The position numbers and the translations under genes were made by a program. From the NCBI GenBank assembly GCA_014237405.1, contig JABZFO010000062.1, forward strand, positions 1-64,000: DNA of 64,000 nucleotides. The letters are read 5' to 3'. Of this stretch, positions 46,438 to 57,158 are shown one piece after another. This DNA comes from Desulfosarcina sp. (GTDB lineage: Bacteria; Desulfobacterota; Desulfobacteria; Desulfobacterales; Desulfosarcinaceae). The notes beneath the pieces are model-generated. The model saw only the letters and a list, made by a program, of their open reading frames with translations, did no database searches and was not told the DNA's origin. How positions within the stretch are numbered: position 1 is the first letter of the stretch; every line of letters begins with the position of its first letter.

Positions 46438-48942
46438 TCAATCTTGAAAATCCTGTGTCGCTGGTGACGGCAATCCAAATGCATCGCATTGCACCCCGCG
46501 CGAATAACAGTAGTCGACAGGGATCAAGATACCCCTCGGACGTCTGCCGCCAATGCGACGTTGTGTTTTTTTTGCGCCATCTATTCGGGCAAGAATGGTT
46601 CCGATTCTAAGTCCCTTGAATTGAGAATTCCAAAGCAATTTTCGGGCAACGACATCAGGCACGATAAAAAGACCATCCCCACACGATGTAATTCCGTTGG
46701 CGCATAAACTGTCAGCGATGTTTGTTGAACTGGCCGCTTCGGGGATGAGTTGCGAAACCGATCGATCAGAAACAAAAAACTTAACGTCTCCTGATTCATC
46801 CACCTTTTCCATCGTAAGATGAACCGTTGAGGACAATATGGTATCAAAAACGTTGTCTTCATCATCAGGGATGGCATCCTGCTGCTGGATCTTATAATCT
46901 TCGAGTGTGTCTTCCATCAGCGTCGCTAAACAGGTACGGCTATCTTCTTCGCGTGCTGCAATCATGGAAAGAGGTACGGCGAAGCTTTCATGCAGTCTGT
47001 TGGAAATTCCATGAATCGGTTCCACACTTTTAACCAATTCTCTTGAGCGGTATGAGGCCCAGAGCACATAAGCCAGGATCCGTTCACGAAGCGCTCCACT
47101 TTCTTCTAATGAAGGGATAATGGGCATACGGCTTTGATCCTTTTTCGTTTCAATACAAATGAACCGTGATTCTTCTGCGGATCGCGCCAATCCCATCTCA
47201 ATGCTGGCAAAAAGAACCATATGGCGAAGGCTGTAGTGGATTGCTTTTTGAGTGGTGGTGCCTTTCGGGATGATCCCACCCCTATTTGCACTTCTGATGA
47301 CCTCGATAATTTTATCCCTTGAGTCGGTTTTCTCAAATTCATCTATCATGTATAAACTGGCACTATAGCCAATGTCCTGCCGAAACGCTGCCTCGGTGAG
47401 TGTTTGCCCCTCCCGCCTCATGCTAAGCGCTCCGCCCAGCCTTTCGAGTAGTTCAATAAGTGTGGTCTTTCCAGTCTCAGAGCCACCGGAAAGCCATAGA
47501 TGAGGCCGCCAGTCCCAAATTTTTTGAATCCACTGGGCTAAGAACCATCCTGCAATCAGGAAAGCTGTTGATTGTCCGACAAATCCCCAGCGGTTTATCA
47601 AAACCAACAGTTCTTCGACGATATCAAAAGCAAAATCATAGTTCATTCCTTCCAGTTTTTTCTTAACGGATTGGAAACGAACCCATCTTTTGGCTTTTAT
47701 TCTCTCAATTACCTTTTTGTTTATGATCGTTTCTTCATATTGGGATATCCGTTCACCGTTCCAAATAAATGCGTCGCAGCCATTAACAATCAGCAAAGCA
47801 TCATTATCGATCAGGTGAACGCCTTGCCCCAATAAAGCCAACTGGCCCATCTGGTTTTTTGCCGCTTCCTTTATGATATAAGCCTTCAATATTCTAAATG
47901 GAATTTTTCCATCTTCCGGAGATTTCTCTCTCAGATACACCCGGCGATCGACTTCATCCCCCCCTATTTGCAGCATCTTGTCGAAAGTGAGATCCCTGAG
48001 GCTTACTGAGTATATTTTCTTATTGGTAGTACTTTCCAAAACAATCCTTTCTGCTTCATCCTCACCATGAATTTTAAAGGCATCGAATTTAAAAACGTCT
48101 TCCTGCTTTTTATGATTGTCATGGTTACTCAATTTTGCCGCGTCTGGTATGACGGGTAGCGATTCGAGCATCATTTGTTTAAACTTTTCGACTGGATTTG
48201 GATCCGCCCTTAATACTTCATCGACATCCTTGAATCCTTCCGGAATTATCACTATTTTAGGAGTACCCCTTCCAGCTAAAATTGCATTTGTATATTTTTT
48301 GGTATACTGCCGACCGGCATCATCGTTATCAAAGCATAGATAGAATGTCTTTTGGTTGGCGTTTTTGCGTAGCCATTTTAGTATGTTGGACGTATTGAAA
48401 TTGCCAAGCGTGCAAACAACAGATTCCCAACCAGCTTTGCCGGCTACGGACAATAAATCATTTTCTCCCTCTACGATGACGATCGTGGACGTGGATGTAA
48501 GATTATCCTGGCCAAAACACAGCCAACCAGGAACGGCGCATGATTTTTTTATCTGATACCTATATTTACCTGACGGATCTTTAATACTGAAATGACCAAT
48601 TTCTCCTTCAACATAGTGAGGAAACACATACATTCCAGATGCAATGACAGGCCTTGTAGAATTACCGGTTGTCTTTGCCAATCCGATTGAAATCAAATCG
48701 TTAATATCCTGCCCCAGTGATTTTATGTGGCCGATCAAGTCACCCGAAGCAAATCCCACAAGAAACCTATTCAAACAATCCATGGAATGACCCCTCTCAT
48801 CGATCAGATATGAAAGCGCATCTTTTTTCTCTAAAAGCTTTTGATGATAGTATGTAGCAACAGCTTTTCTAAGTTGACCATAACGATGATCAGATTTTTC
48901 AGCGTCTTTATCTGGTTTTTCTGTAGTAAAAGGGTGTTCCAT
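46438..48942 (-). CDS. TOPRIM primase-helicase of a mobile element
   Basis: The 834-aa protein has a TOPRIM primase (EGEND at about 158-162 and DNDDAG at 205-210) and a C-terminal P-loop ATPase with SGGSETGKTTLI (486-494) and YMIDEFEKTD (531-540). The order fits a primase fused to a replicative helicase, as in phage satellites and integrative elements. Its zinc-binding domain is absent and is found on the small gene upstream. The start is ATG at 48942. It likely starts replication of the element after excision. No deletion is apparent. Confidence 0.82.
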   Translation of the reverse strand: MEHPFTTEKPDKDAEKSDHRYGQLRKAVATYYHQKLLEKKDALSYLIDERGHSMDCLNRFLVGFASGDLIGHIKSLGQDINDLISIGLAKTTGNSTRPVIASGMYVFPHYVEGEIGHFSIKDPSGKYRYQIKKSCAVPGWLCFGQDNLTSTSTIVIVEGENDLLSVAGKAGWESVVCTLGNFNTSNILKWLRKNANQKTFYLCFDNDDAGRQYTKKYTNAILAGRGTPKIVIIPEGFKDVDEVLRADPNPVEKFKQMMLESLPVIPDAAKLSNHDNHKKQEDVFKFDAFKIHGEDEAERIVLESTTNKKIYSVSLRDLTFDKMLQIGGDEVDRRVYLREKSPEDGKIPFRILKAYIIKEAAKNQMGQLALLGQGVHLIDNDALLIVNGCDAFIWNGERISQYEETIINKKVIERIKAKRWVRFQSVKKKLEGMNYDFAFDIVEELLVLINRWGFVGQSTAFLIAGWFLAQWIQKIWDWRPHLWLSGGSETGKTTLIELLERLGGALSMRREGQTLTEAAFRQDIGYSASLYMIDEFEKTDSRDKIIEVIRSANRGGIIPKGTTTQKAIHYSLRHMVLFASIEMGLARSAEESRFICIETKKDQSRMPIIPSLEESGALRERILAYVLWASYRSRELVKSVEPIHGISNRLHESFAVPLSMIAAREEDSRTCLATLMEDTLEDYKIQQQDAIPDDEDNVFDTILSSTVHLTMEKVDESGDVKFFVSDRSVSQLIPEAASSTNIADSLCANGITSCGDGLFIVPDVVARKLLWNSQFKGLRIGTILARIDGAKKTQRRIGGRRPRGILIPVDYCYSRGVQCDAFGLPSPATQDFQD

Positions 48943-48973
48943 GGGGCTTCCTTTGCTGACTGACTAATACGCT

Positions 48974-49261
48974 TCAAGTTGGTATATTCATATTTTCTGC
49001 AACTGATCTGGCCGCTTCGAGGTTGTTGTTATAATTTCCTATTAATTTTTCGTAACTGATCACGTCACCTGAAACCTGACAGGAGAAACAATAAAAGGTT
49101 TCATTATTATATACAGTCAGACATTCATTATGGTTGCATAAAAAACATGGATTTACGCGGTGAGTGTTAGTACCTACACGCGTTATCTTGTAACCTTCAT
49201 TTCTAATAATATATTGAAGAAGAGGAACCTTCTGTTTTATTGTCTTAAATAGATTTTCCAT
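48974..49261 (-). CDS. CHC2-type zinc-finger primase domain on its own gene
   Basis: A 95-aa protein with CFLCNHNECLTVYNNETFYCFSC, the cysteines arranged as in the N-terminal zinc domain of DnaG-type primases, then VSGDVISYEKL. It lies 31 bases upstream of the primase-helicase gene on the same strand, so the two should act together: the zinc domain finds the start site on DNA. The DNA is AT-richer than the chromosome. Confidence 0.75.
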   Translation of the reverse strand: MENLFKTIKQKVPLLQYIIRNEGYKITRVGTNTHRVNPCFLCNHNECLTVYNNETFYCFSCQVSGDVISYEKLIGNYNNNLEAARSVAENMNIPT

Positions 49262-49619
49262 TTGGCCACACCCATTTTTTTATGAGACATTCCTTGTCTT
49301 AATGAATTTTTTTGTACGTTTTTCAAAAATTCTGACAAGATTACACTCCACAGTCATGTTTTACTGCAACAACTCACTAAAATTCATTTTCCTGTCACCA
49401 TATTTAGTTAAATCTCATTTTGCCGATGCAGTTTCTATCTTTATTCGATCGTGTAAATTAAGAATTTTCTCACAAACATATGACATGAAATAATCCTTAA
49501 AGGGGGTCAGGGGAAATAAAATCAAATGATAACGTTACGCAACTATAGGGGTTGATTGCTCTGAATTCTTTGCCAATATTGGAGGGGAATATTTATCCCT
49601 CACAGCACAAAGGTTAAAA
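49262..49619. other. AT-rich intergenic stretch
   Basis: This 358-base gap holds no convincing gene. The plus-strand frame 49302-49493 is AT-rich and without a family. A patch AGGGGGTCAGGGGAAATAAAA begins near 49501, resembling repeat ends seen near transposase remnants; I cannot confirm this. Promoters for the zinc-finger gene must lie at the left end. Confidence 0.3.
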
Positions 49620-49913
49620 TTAATGAAGATATTTCTTTGGGATATAACCTGCCAAGCTCGCATCAGAAACTTCGCGAATGATATAGCCGTTTTCCTTTAG
49701 TTGACAATTTATGTCATCGCAGTGGGAAACTCGATGCCCATTACCCGCTCCGAACTCACTTGACACTGCCCCATGGAAAATTAATGAACCACAACTAGGA
49801 CACCTAAAAATTAATTGTTTTCCTAAGCCTGTTCTTATTGCAGCAAAGATTGGTCCAAACTTTTTATAACCTAATATAATTGCACCATTAATTTTAGACT
49901 GGTTGTTATTCAT
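49620..49913 (-). CDS. small zinc-ribbon protein of phage/island type
   Basis: A 97-aa protein with RCPSCGSLIFHG and GHRVSHCDDINCQ: two cysteine pairs plus histidines that should hold one zinc. Proteins with the pattern CPxCG...HG...GHR..HC are frequent in prophages and islands, with unknown role. The ATG overlaps the stop of the HTH gene (TGATG), so they are coupled. Confidence 0.65.
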   Translation of the reverse strand: MNNNQSKINGAIILGYKKFGPIFAAIRTGLGKQLIFRCPSCGSLIFHGAVSSEFGAGNGHRVSHCDDINCQLKENGYIIREVSDASLAGYIPKKYLH

Positions 49914-50140
49914 CAACTAATCCTTTCTTTATGAAAATTTATCGTTGGCCAGATTTCATTTATCGGTACTGCTAACGCATTTGACAACTTATTCATCTCT
50001 GGCATTCTCGGTGGAGCTCCTTGCTCGATTACTGAAATTCGACTCTCTGCTATTCCTGCTGCTAAAGCCAACTTCCATTGTGGCCAACTGATACGATGCC
50101 GAACTTTTCTAAGGTTGTTCATTATTAAAAATTCTTCCAT
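49913..50140 (-). CDS. Cro/CI-type HTH regulator
   Basis: A 75-aa protein with an HTH_3 core: WPQWKLALAAGIAESRISVIEQG...PRMPEMNKLSNALAVPINEIW. The start at 50140 has GGAGGAG upstream; the frame to 50173 adds a tail. It lies head of the small gene run and probably represses the element's promoters. Confidence 0.8.
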   Translation of the reverse strand: MEEFLIMNNLRKVRHRISWPQWKLALAAGIAESRISVIEQGAPPRMPEMNKLSNALAVPINEIWPTINFHKERIS

Positions 50141-50173
50141 TGGTATCTCCTCCTTTCGATCGTAAAATAACAA

Positions 50174-50567
50174 GAAGAAGATGAAGTGTCCATGCAGGAA
50201 AAATTAAAAAAAATGACTTTTTCTGCAAATTTTAAAGATAGGTTGTAAATTGAAGTCAGTAGAATTGAATTGCCGGATCGGAAAAACTACCCGCGTCCAC
50301 CATTTAAAGTGGTGGCTTAATGCCATTGTTACTAATCGAGGGCACTGAATTTAATAGTCGGAAATCGTTATCGTGAACGTGGAAAGAAGGAAGTTGAAGG
50401 ATCAGAAGGAAAAATCACTGGAATTAACTTTACGAATAAAGAAATCCAGGAAATTTTTAATATAGTAAAGATAATTAATAGATTAGTTATCGAGGTGTAT
50501 TATACTCATAACACTATGATGTTGATGGAGGTTTCTAATACAAATAAGAATAACTATGAGGCCTGAA
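50174..50567. other. intergenic stretch with an IS200/IS605-like hairpin
   Basis: This 394-base gap has no gene. Around 50299-50318 CCACCATTTAAAGTGGTGG forms an imperfect hairpin followed by CTTAATGCC, similar in form to the ends of IS200/IS605-family elements; no transposase is present. The left part should contain the promoter of the HTH gene. The right part is very AT-rich. Confidence 0.3.
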
Positions 50568-51494
50568 TTATTTGATGAAAGAGTGCCAATCAGGAAATAT
50601 CAAATCCTTATCACCCTCAGGATTATCAACAGCTACTGTCCTCATTGCTTCATTTCTTTTAAGGCATGATTCTATAGGGCTTCTATCTGAATTAACTGAC
50701 CAAAATATGTCTCTGTAAAAGTTATAAGCATTTTCATACGAAATGCTATTTTTAACTGATATGCATCTTGATATAAAAGATTCATTTCTACTATTTTCAC
50801 CCAATATTTTTTGTTCATGTAAAAAATTGATGATCTGTTTGTGTTTTATTTTTTTTCCAGCATTTTTATGAAGGTAAAAAACAAGTATCTTCCTGGGGAA
50901 ATTAGTACCCCCATGAGGGACAAATGATTCTGAGCTTTTTCTTTCTAAATCCGCTTTATCAATTATCAAGTTGGGATGTGATCTTAACATTGTAATCAAT
51001 GATCTTCTATTAACGTCCAATTCGCGTGCTGCCCTTTTAAATTCTTTTAAATCAATTGGAAAATATACACCTATCATATCACCGGTTATTTCTTCAACAA
51101 TCGAATTTCCTTTAATATCTGAACTCAATTCATCATATTCTTTTTTATCCATCTCCTCATATTTTAGAATAGGTTTATCTTGAATAAGATCATATTGGTT
51201 GATAGTTCCTAAATTTATCCTCCTTTGCAGTTCGCATTCTTCACTATTAATTAGTATGCCCATTAAAACTTTCCGACTTAAATTTAAATATTTAGCGGCT
51301 CTTTTAATTTCATCAAAACGTAAATATTTTAGGTCCTTGCGAATTTTCATCATAATTCTATAGGTTCCTAACCCAATAGCAATTGTATTTCTTGATGTTA
51401 GTTTGATAAGTGTTTTAGTATTTTTTTCTTCTTCAATTCTGTAAATTTTTTCCAAATTTTCAGCTGAAAAAAACAATTTATCTAATATCTTCAT
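50568..51494 (-). CDS. unknown AT-rich island protein
   Basis: I do not recognise this 308-aa protein. It is basic and helical, with two regions (FDEIKRAAKYLNLSRKVLMGIL and LKEFKRAARELDVNRRSLITML) that look like duplicated HTH-type units of about 25 residues, each followed by a stretch ending in LINS/LRSH. That suggests DNA binding. Base composition is far more AT-rich than its neighbours, a sign of recent transfer. GAGGTG precedes the ATG. It stands alone between the mobile-element genes and the nuclease-helicase gene. Confidence 0.6.
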   Translation of the reverse strand: MKILDKLFFSAENLEKIYRIEEEKNTKTLIKLTSRNTIAIGLGTYRIMMKIRKDLKYLRFDEIKRAAKYLNLSRKVLMGILINSEECELQRRINLGTINQYDLIQDKPILKYEEMDKKEYDELSSDIKGNSIVEEITGDMIGVYFPIDLKEFKRAARELDVNRRSLITMLRSHPNLIIDKADLERKSSESFVPHGGTNFPRKILVFYLHKNAGKKIKHKQIINFLHEQKILGENSRNESFISRCISVKNSISYENAYNFYRDIFWSVNSDRSPIESCLKRNEAMRTVAVDNPEGDKDLIFPDWHSFIK

Positions 51495-51643
51495 GAATTC
51501 ACCTCACTAATCTATGTTTTTGGTTTTGTACTCCCCATAAAATTAAGTACGCCGGTTAACTTCCTAAGCCGATCTTTCCGAAGCAATAATCGGTACTGAA
51601 TTCTTAGATTCTAAAATGGAATGCTGGGTTCGTAGCCTACCGT

Positions 51644-54627
51644 TTAATTAAGCGACAGGTAACTTATCTCACCATAACACACCCAGTGAATGGCTACACC
51701 AACCATGAACAAGCCCACGCCTTCAGAAGCAGCCCTGGCATAGCAATCCAGCTGAGGCCAATACCGCAGAAATCGCTCTTCACGCTCATCGGTTTCATCC
51801 GATTTGTGATCGATAATCCAATACCCGTCGTTCGTTTCAAACAACAGATCGATCGTACCATTGATGACACTACCGGCCTTGTCCGCCGCCACAATAGGTA
51901 CTTCCCACCTGGCGCGCTCTGCGGGAAGGAACTTCCTGGCATAATAACTCAAGGGCACGGTGAACGATAAGACCACGCTCGGCACCCGAAGAAAGCGTCA
52001 ATTCTACAGGAGGGCCGTACTCAATGGTCGTGACCGCCAAAGGCTCCTGCCCCATTTCCTGGCCGTGAAGGCTCGATGGGGTTAAAAACGCCGGGGTCAA
52101 GTGTGCTGGGGGTGGTTCGGCCTGCAGCGCCCTTCTGCCTAAAACGGGAAGCGTGCTCGACAATGGCGTTGCCGGTTGTTCAAAATCCGCAGGTGGTTCT
52201 TTGTCGGCGGCGGTCACCCGGCAACCAAAGGATGTGTCGCCGACCCACATCTGGTTGGCCTCAAGCCGCATTTTGGCAGTATCGCACAGCAGATGCCAGA
52301 ACGTGTAGCGTGTGCTTGATGCCAGGTTTTGCGGCCACTCCAGTAACAGCTGTTCTCTTGCTCTGGTCAGGGCCACGTAAAGCAGATTCAGCCCTTCCTC
52401 GCGAGCCTTGGCGTCCAGTCTGCTTTCAAAGCGTTAAACCCGTGTACGCAATGTCCAGGCTCGGCAGGCGGCCTTTGACATCCCGATCCAGAGTCGTCAC
52501 AACGACAATCGGCCACTCCATGCCTTTGGCTGCATGCCAGGTGACCAACTGGACGGCTTCTTCGTCGTGCACGTGGGGCGCCGGCTGGCGGTCACCATTC
52601 TTTTCTTCCAGGATACGTCGCAGCCATGCGAGAAAGGTTTTTAAACCGGCCCCGTAAAAGCCGCCTCCCGCCAGTGCCTCCCGATCGGCCTTTACAAATG
52701 CGTCAGCCTCGGCTTGGAATCGCAGCAGGTTGGCGCGCGCCTGTCCGGCATCGGGCCAGGTCGAGATGACGTCATAAAGCGCCATGGCGTCTATTGTTTG
52801 AGCCACCAGTTCTTCTACGCCCAGGTCGTCCTGGTCGTTGGCGATGGTCTCTAATAGATCCAGCAACGGCAGATTAAGCCGCTCTCCCTTCATCAAGGTG
52901 GCTGTTGCCGAACTTAAGTCGTCATTTCCCAATTCGGTCACCGCCAGGTACAAAGCGGCATGCCTGTCACCGGGATCCGCCACCAGACTCAAGCCATGAT
53001 ACAACAACTGGACGGGCCGGCTCGAAAACCAGCCGTCCTGCTCCAGTTGCGAACGGATCCCGATGGCGGTCAGCACTTCGGCGTAGGTTTTCAATCGGTT
53101 GTGGGTCAGTCCGAGGATGGCGATATCCTCGCCGCGCACCGGCCGGTGTTGTTTCAAGCGGGGATCATAAACGAGCGTTCGATTGTCGGACAGGATGGCT
53201 TTGATGCGCGCGGCGACGTGTTGGGCCTGAACCTTGGCATTGATGCCTTTGCCTTCGAAGGAAATTGCATCCAGCGCCGACAGCTGGCTGGTAAAAGGAG
53301 CTTGAGGCACAAGGCGGGTGTAATGGTCCCCGAACATCCTGTCACCAATGGCGTTGACAACCTCCATCAAAGGCGCCTGGGAGCGCCAGTTGCTGTTCAA
53401 CGGCTGGCATTGCTCACGATGCTGCACCATCAAACTGCGCATCAGCCGGGGATCGGCCGACTGAAATCCCATAATCGACTGCTTGACATCCCCCACAACG
53501 AGGGCCGGCACCCCCTGCTGGTGCAGTCTCCAGAGCAAGGAAAACTGCAGGGGGTTGGTATCTTGAAACTCGTCGATGACCAGACAGTCGAATCGCCGGG
53601 CAGCATGTTCGCGCACCTCGGGGATGTCGAGCAGTTGCCGGGCCAGGTCGATCATGTCAGTATAGTCGATAATACCTCGATCCCGTTTGCGTTGGGCATA
53701 ATCGGCCAAGGCGTCCCAGGCCGATTCCAAAAGCACCGCCGCGTGCTGTTGGGCATCGGCCAGCGGTCCCGGGTGCGTGCACAGCTCACCGGCATGGGCT
53801 TTCACCTCGCGGGCCAGGTCCTGATAGTCGGCCGGCAGCTGCTTGTCGGTCTTAAACACCTTGAGTTCTTGCAACTTTTTCCAGAGCAACCAGTTAAAAT
53901 CCAGCGCCGACGTACCGTCCGCTTCTTGAAGCCAGCGAAAATCTGCTTCGACCGCCGTTTTAGCGCTATCGGACTTTACGAAGTCACGCATGCAGGTGGG
54001 GTACTTTTTCAGCAGACGCCCGATGCTGCGCCTCAACGGTATGGTCAGCACGTCGGCAGCTTCCGTGGGACCGTAGGTCTGCTCGATGAAGCGCAGTGCG
54101 TGACCCAGGCGAGAAGAACGATGCAAATCACCGCCGATCACCCGCAGCATCTGTACGCATTCCAGAATCCGGTTGCGAAACAGTCCGGCACTGTCGGTCT
54201 GGCTGACGAAATCATAGCGGTAGCCGAACAACTCCAGCCGGCGGCTGATGCTTTCAATTCGCTCGATCCTGGCGATGGCCTTGCGTAGCAGCAATCCCTC
54301 TTCGTCTTCCCCCAACAGGCGGGAGGCGGGGCAGCATTGGGCTTCGAAGGCATACTCCACCAACAGCCGGTTGCCAAAACCGTGGATGGTGGTGATGAAC
54401 GACTGGTCCAGCCGCAGGGCATCCTCTATTCGATCACGGGCCATCAGCGTGGTTCGAATACGGTTACGCAGCTCGCTCGCAGCCGTCTCGGTAAAAGTTA
54501 CCGCGGCGATGCGATCCGGTCTCACCATGCCGGACTCCACCCAGTCGGCCAGCTGCTCCTTGATCCGGTAGGTCTTGCCGGACCCCGCACCAGCCGGAAC
54601 CATAACCAACGATGGCAGCCTGCTCAT
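51644..54627 (-). pseudogene. AddA-like UvrD-family helicase-nuclease, split by two gaps
   Basis: Three frames join into one protein. The first, from ATG 54627 (overlapping the addB stop as ATGA), has VPAGAGSGKTYR (motif I), VIDEFQDTNPLQ (II), VVGDVKQSIMGFQ (III), SNWRSQAPL (IV) and LVTWHAAKGMEWP (V); it stops near 52426. The second frame resumes at NLLYVALTRAREQ (VI) and ends in GLIVHRALELLCQ. The third carries WEVPIVAADKAGSVI, NGTIDLLF and WIIDHKSDE, the PD-(D/E)xK nuclease core. At both joins (near 52430 and 51940) family sequence is missing with a frameshift. AddA unwinds DNA and cuts one strand in the AddAB end-processing enzyme. Joined, it would work with the upstream AddB-like gene. 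Confidence 0.78.
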
Positions 54628-57104
54628 GATTTTTCCTCCACGGCATGCATAAACAATCGCAGCAACGGGCTGTTGTCCAGCGCGTAGATCGGAATGCTGG
54701 CATGCTTGTCCCACCAAATTTCATCTTCAGTGGTGTTGAGACGCACCTTGCCGATGCGGATCTCATCCAAACGTTTGTCCAAATGCTGCATGGCTTCAGA
54801 GGAGATGTCGGTATTCAGGATCTCCAGTCCGGGTGTGGTTCCTTGTACTGCAATGGTGCTGTCGGACAGTGCGGTCAAATCGTTCATGAGGTAATAGACC
54901 ACTCCGATATCCGCCGGTGAGGTTCCAAACGCCGGCAGGCCGCCGGTTTGAATCATCAGGCGGTAAAGGTGGGCCTGCAGGTCGAAGCGGCTGCGCATGC
55001 GCTTGCGGCGTTTGGCGCTGGAGGATTTTTTATAATCCACGACCAGCAGCTTGCCGGATGGCAACTGCAACACCAGGTCGCTTTGGCCCCTTATGGGAAT
55101 CTTGTTGTAATCTCCCCGTAACCACTGTTCGGTGGCCACCACCCTGGCGCCCCAGGACGCCAGCAAATCCCGCCAGCGCACCGCGGCTTCAACGATCTCT
55201 GTTTCAAGCTTGAGCCGTTCAACCCGCCAGTCCGGGCTGCGCAGGAACGGAGCCAACTGCAAGGTCAGTTGCTTCAGAAGCGTTGGTGCCTGCTGGCGAA
55301 TGGCATCGGCATCGATCAATGGCTGGTCCGCGGGAAAGAGTTCCTCGAACACCCCATGGGCCAGTGTCCCGGCGGTCATCGGGTCCAGGCTGTCCGTCGA
55401 CCACTCCCTGGGTTCGCAATGCAGTCGTCTCAGCAGCCAGGCAAAAGGCGATACCATACGGGCTCATCCGCAGCTGCGATGGACAATTCGTGGATTTGAT
55501 TGCGGTCATCCCGCCGGTCGAGTTCCAGTACCATGTCATCGGGTTCAAGGCCGAAGCGGCGCGCCAGGAAAACCAGGCTGCTGGAAGGTTCCAGGGTGTC
55601 GCCGGCAGCGTCCCGGCGAGAAAATAGAATGGTGAGGTTGTCTGTGGCCGCTGAAATCTGACGGGCAAAAAGATTACGTTGCCGCTGCCTTGCTTTCTCG
55701 GCGGTGATCACCGGCCATCCGCACACGGCCACGCTTTCCCATTCAGCTTCCGTCAGCACGGCCGAGGCCCTGCCCCCACCGGGGAAATGACCATCGTTGA
55801 ACCCGAGCACCAACAGATGTTTTACCGTACGCCAGGGCTCTCGGCCTTCATGAAAAACCACAACTCCCTCTTGCCAATAGTGCCGCTCGTCAACGGTGTG
55901 AAGGGACTCGGGCTGGGTTGCGGAGAGCAGGCGCTCCCATTGCAGGTCAGTCATGCCTTTCAGGGTGCTTAATAGCAGATCCACACAAACCAGGGCACGC
56001 TGCCGATGATCAGGCAGCCTGTCGCCGGCTTCCAGCAGCCGTCTGAAGGTTTTCAAATGTTTTTGCAGGTCTGTAGGTGTATCAGCGCCCTGGTCAACCA
56101 GATCCATCAACCGTCTCGAATCGGCATCGAGCTGCCTGTTTTTAAGCAGCACATCCCCGTTCATCACAGCCTGGGCGTACTCCTGGCCATCGGAGGCGAA
56201 CCGCTTCTTTACCCAGGTCGCGGTGCCTTATGGAACGCTCCAGGCCGGAAAGGGGCAGGCCGCAGCGGTCGAATACCGTCTCCACCGTCTGAACTGTGAA
56301 TTCATCGCGGGGCAACAAGATGCCGTAATTGCAGGCCTCGCCGCCATGGACCAGCGTTTTTTGGATAATACCTGCCGCCACCTCGATTTCCTCCAAGCGA
56401 TCGCGGACGGCCAGCACGCGCAGGCTGTTATCCGACTGGACCGGTTCATCACTGGGTTGGTACAAGGATCGGGCGGCCGACAGCGCGGATCTTGAGGTTT
56501 TCACTGCCTCCAGTGCTTCGGTCAGCAAGATCTGCAAATCGTTGTTGTTAGGTGGTGCATCTTCAGCCAATTTAGCCAAAACAGCTTCCTGCCAGGGGTT
56601 CAATTCCGGAAAGCCCGGTAGGTGGTATAGCCGCAATGGACGAAGCGGAGGTTGGTCGACTTTCAGGAGATCGCTCATCACCTGGAAATGGTCGGGGAGG
56701 GTATCGATTGTTTCAAGCAGGCTGTAAAGCTGGCAAAGGCGCTGTTGACAACGGGAAGGCTGTGGCAGCCGATTTAGAAATGTCGGCCAATCTGCATTGG
56801 GGCCAGCACCTTCTATCAGACGTTTCAATGCGGCATCCAGTTCCGCTAACGTTTCTAATGGCGCAACTTCCAGGCTGCCTGCCCAGAAACCATTGGGATG
56901 TCGGGCGGCGCATTCAGCGAGTTTTTCGGGCCACGAGGAGGAATTTAGTGGCAACAGATAGGCAGCATGCGCCTGGGCCATCAATTCTGCCCATGATCCG
57001 GCAATTCGATACAGGCCCGGGGCTTTGTAGGACAAAAACTTTCGAACCCTCCGGCTGCTTGGACCGTCAGGCGTGAGAAGAAAATCGACCACGATATTTT
57101 TCAA
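54624..57104 (-). pseudogene. AddB-like nuclease subunit, split by two gaps
   Basis: Three overlapping frames make one protein. The first (57104-56142, TTG start with GGGAG upstream) is the inactive helicase-like N-terminus up to IRHRDLGKEAV. The second resumes at SDGQEYAQAVMNGDVLL and has HLLVLGFNDGHFPGG. The third starts VSPFAWLLRRLH and includes GTLAHGVFEELF, RGQSDLVLQLPSGKLLVVDYKKS, the PD-(D/E)xK core. Joins lie near 56200 and 55455; in each, a stretch of relatives' sequence is missing and the frame changes. It lacks a full set of helicase motifs, as AddB does. I also see no clear iron-sulfur cysteines. It should pair with the AddA-like gene that overlaps its stop. Confidence 0.72.
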
Positions 57105-57158
57105 AAAAATCTCCCTGCCTACGTTGAATTTGCGTTTAATTTCAGTCTATTTTCATGA

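Noticed and set aside
54624-57104. Three separate genes in the addB region
   Set aside because: The pieces map in order to N-terminal, middle and nuclease parts of one AddB-like family, so one broken gene is simpler.
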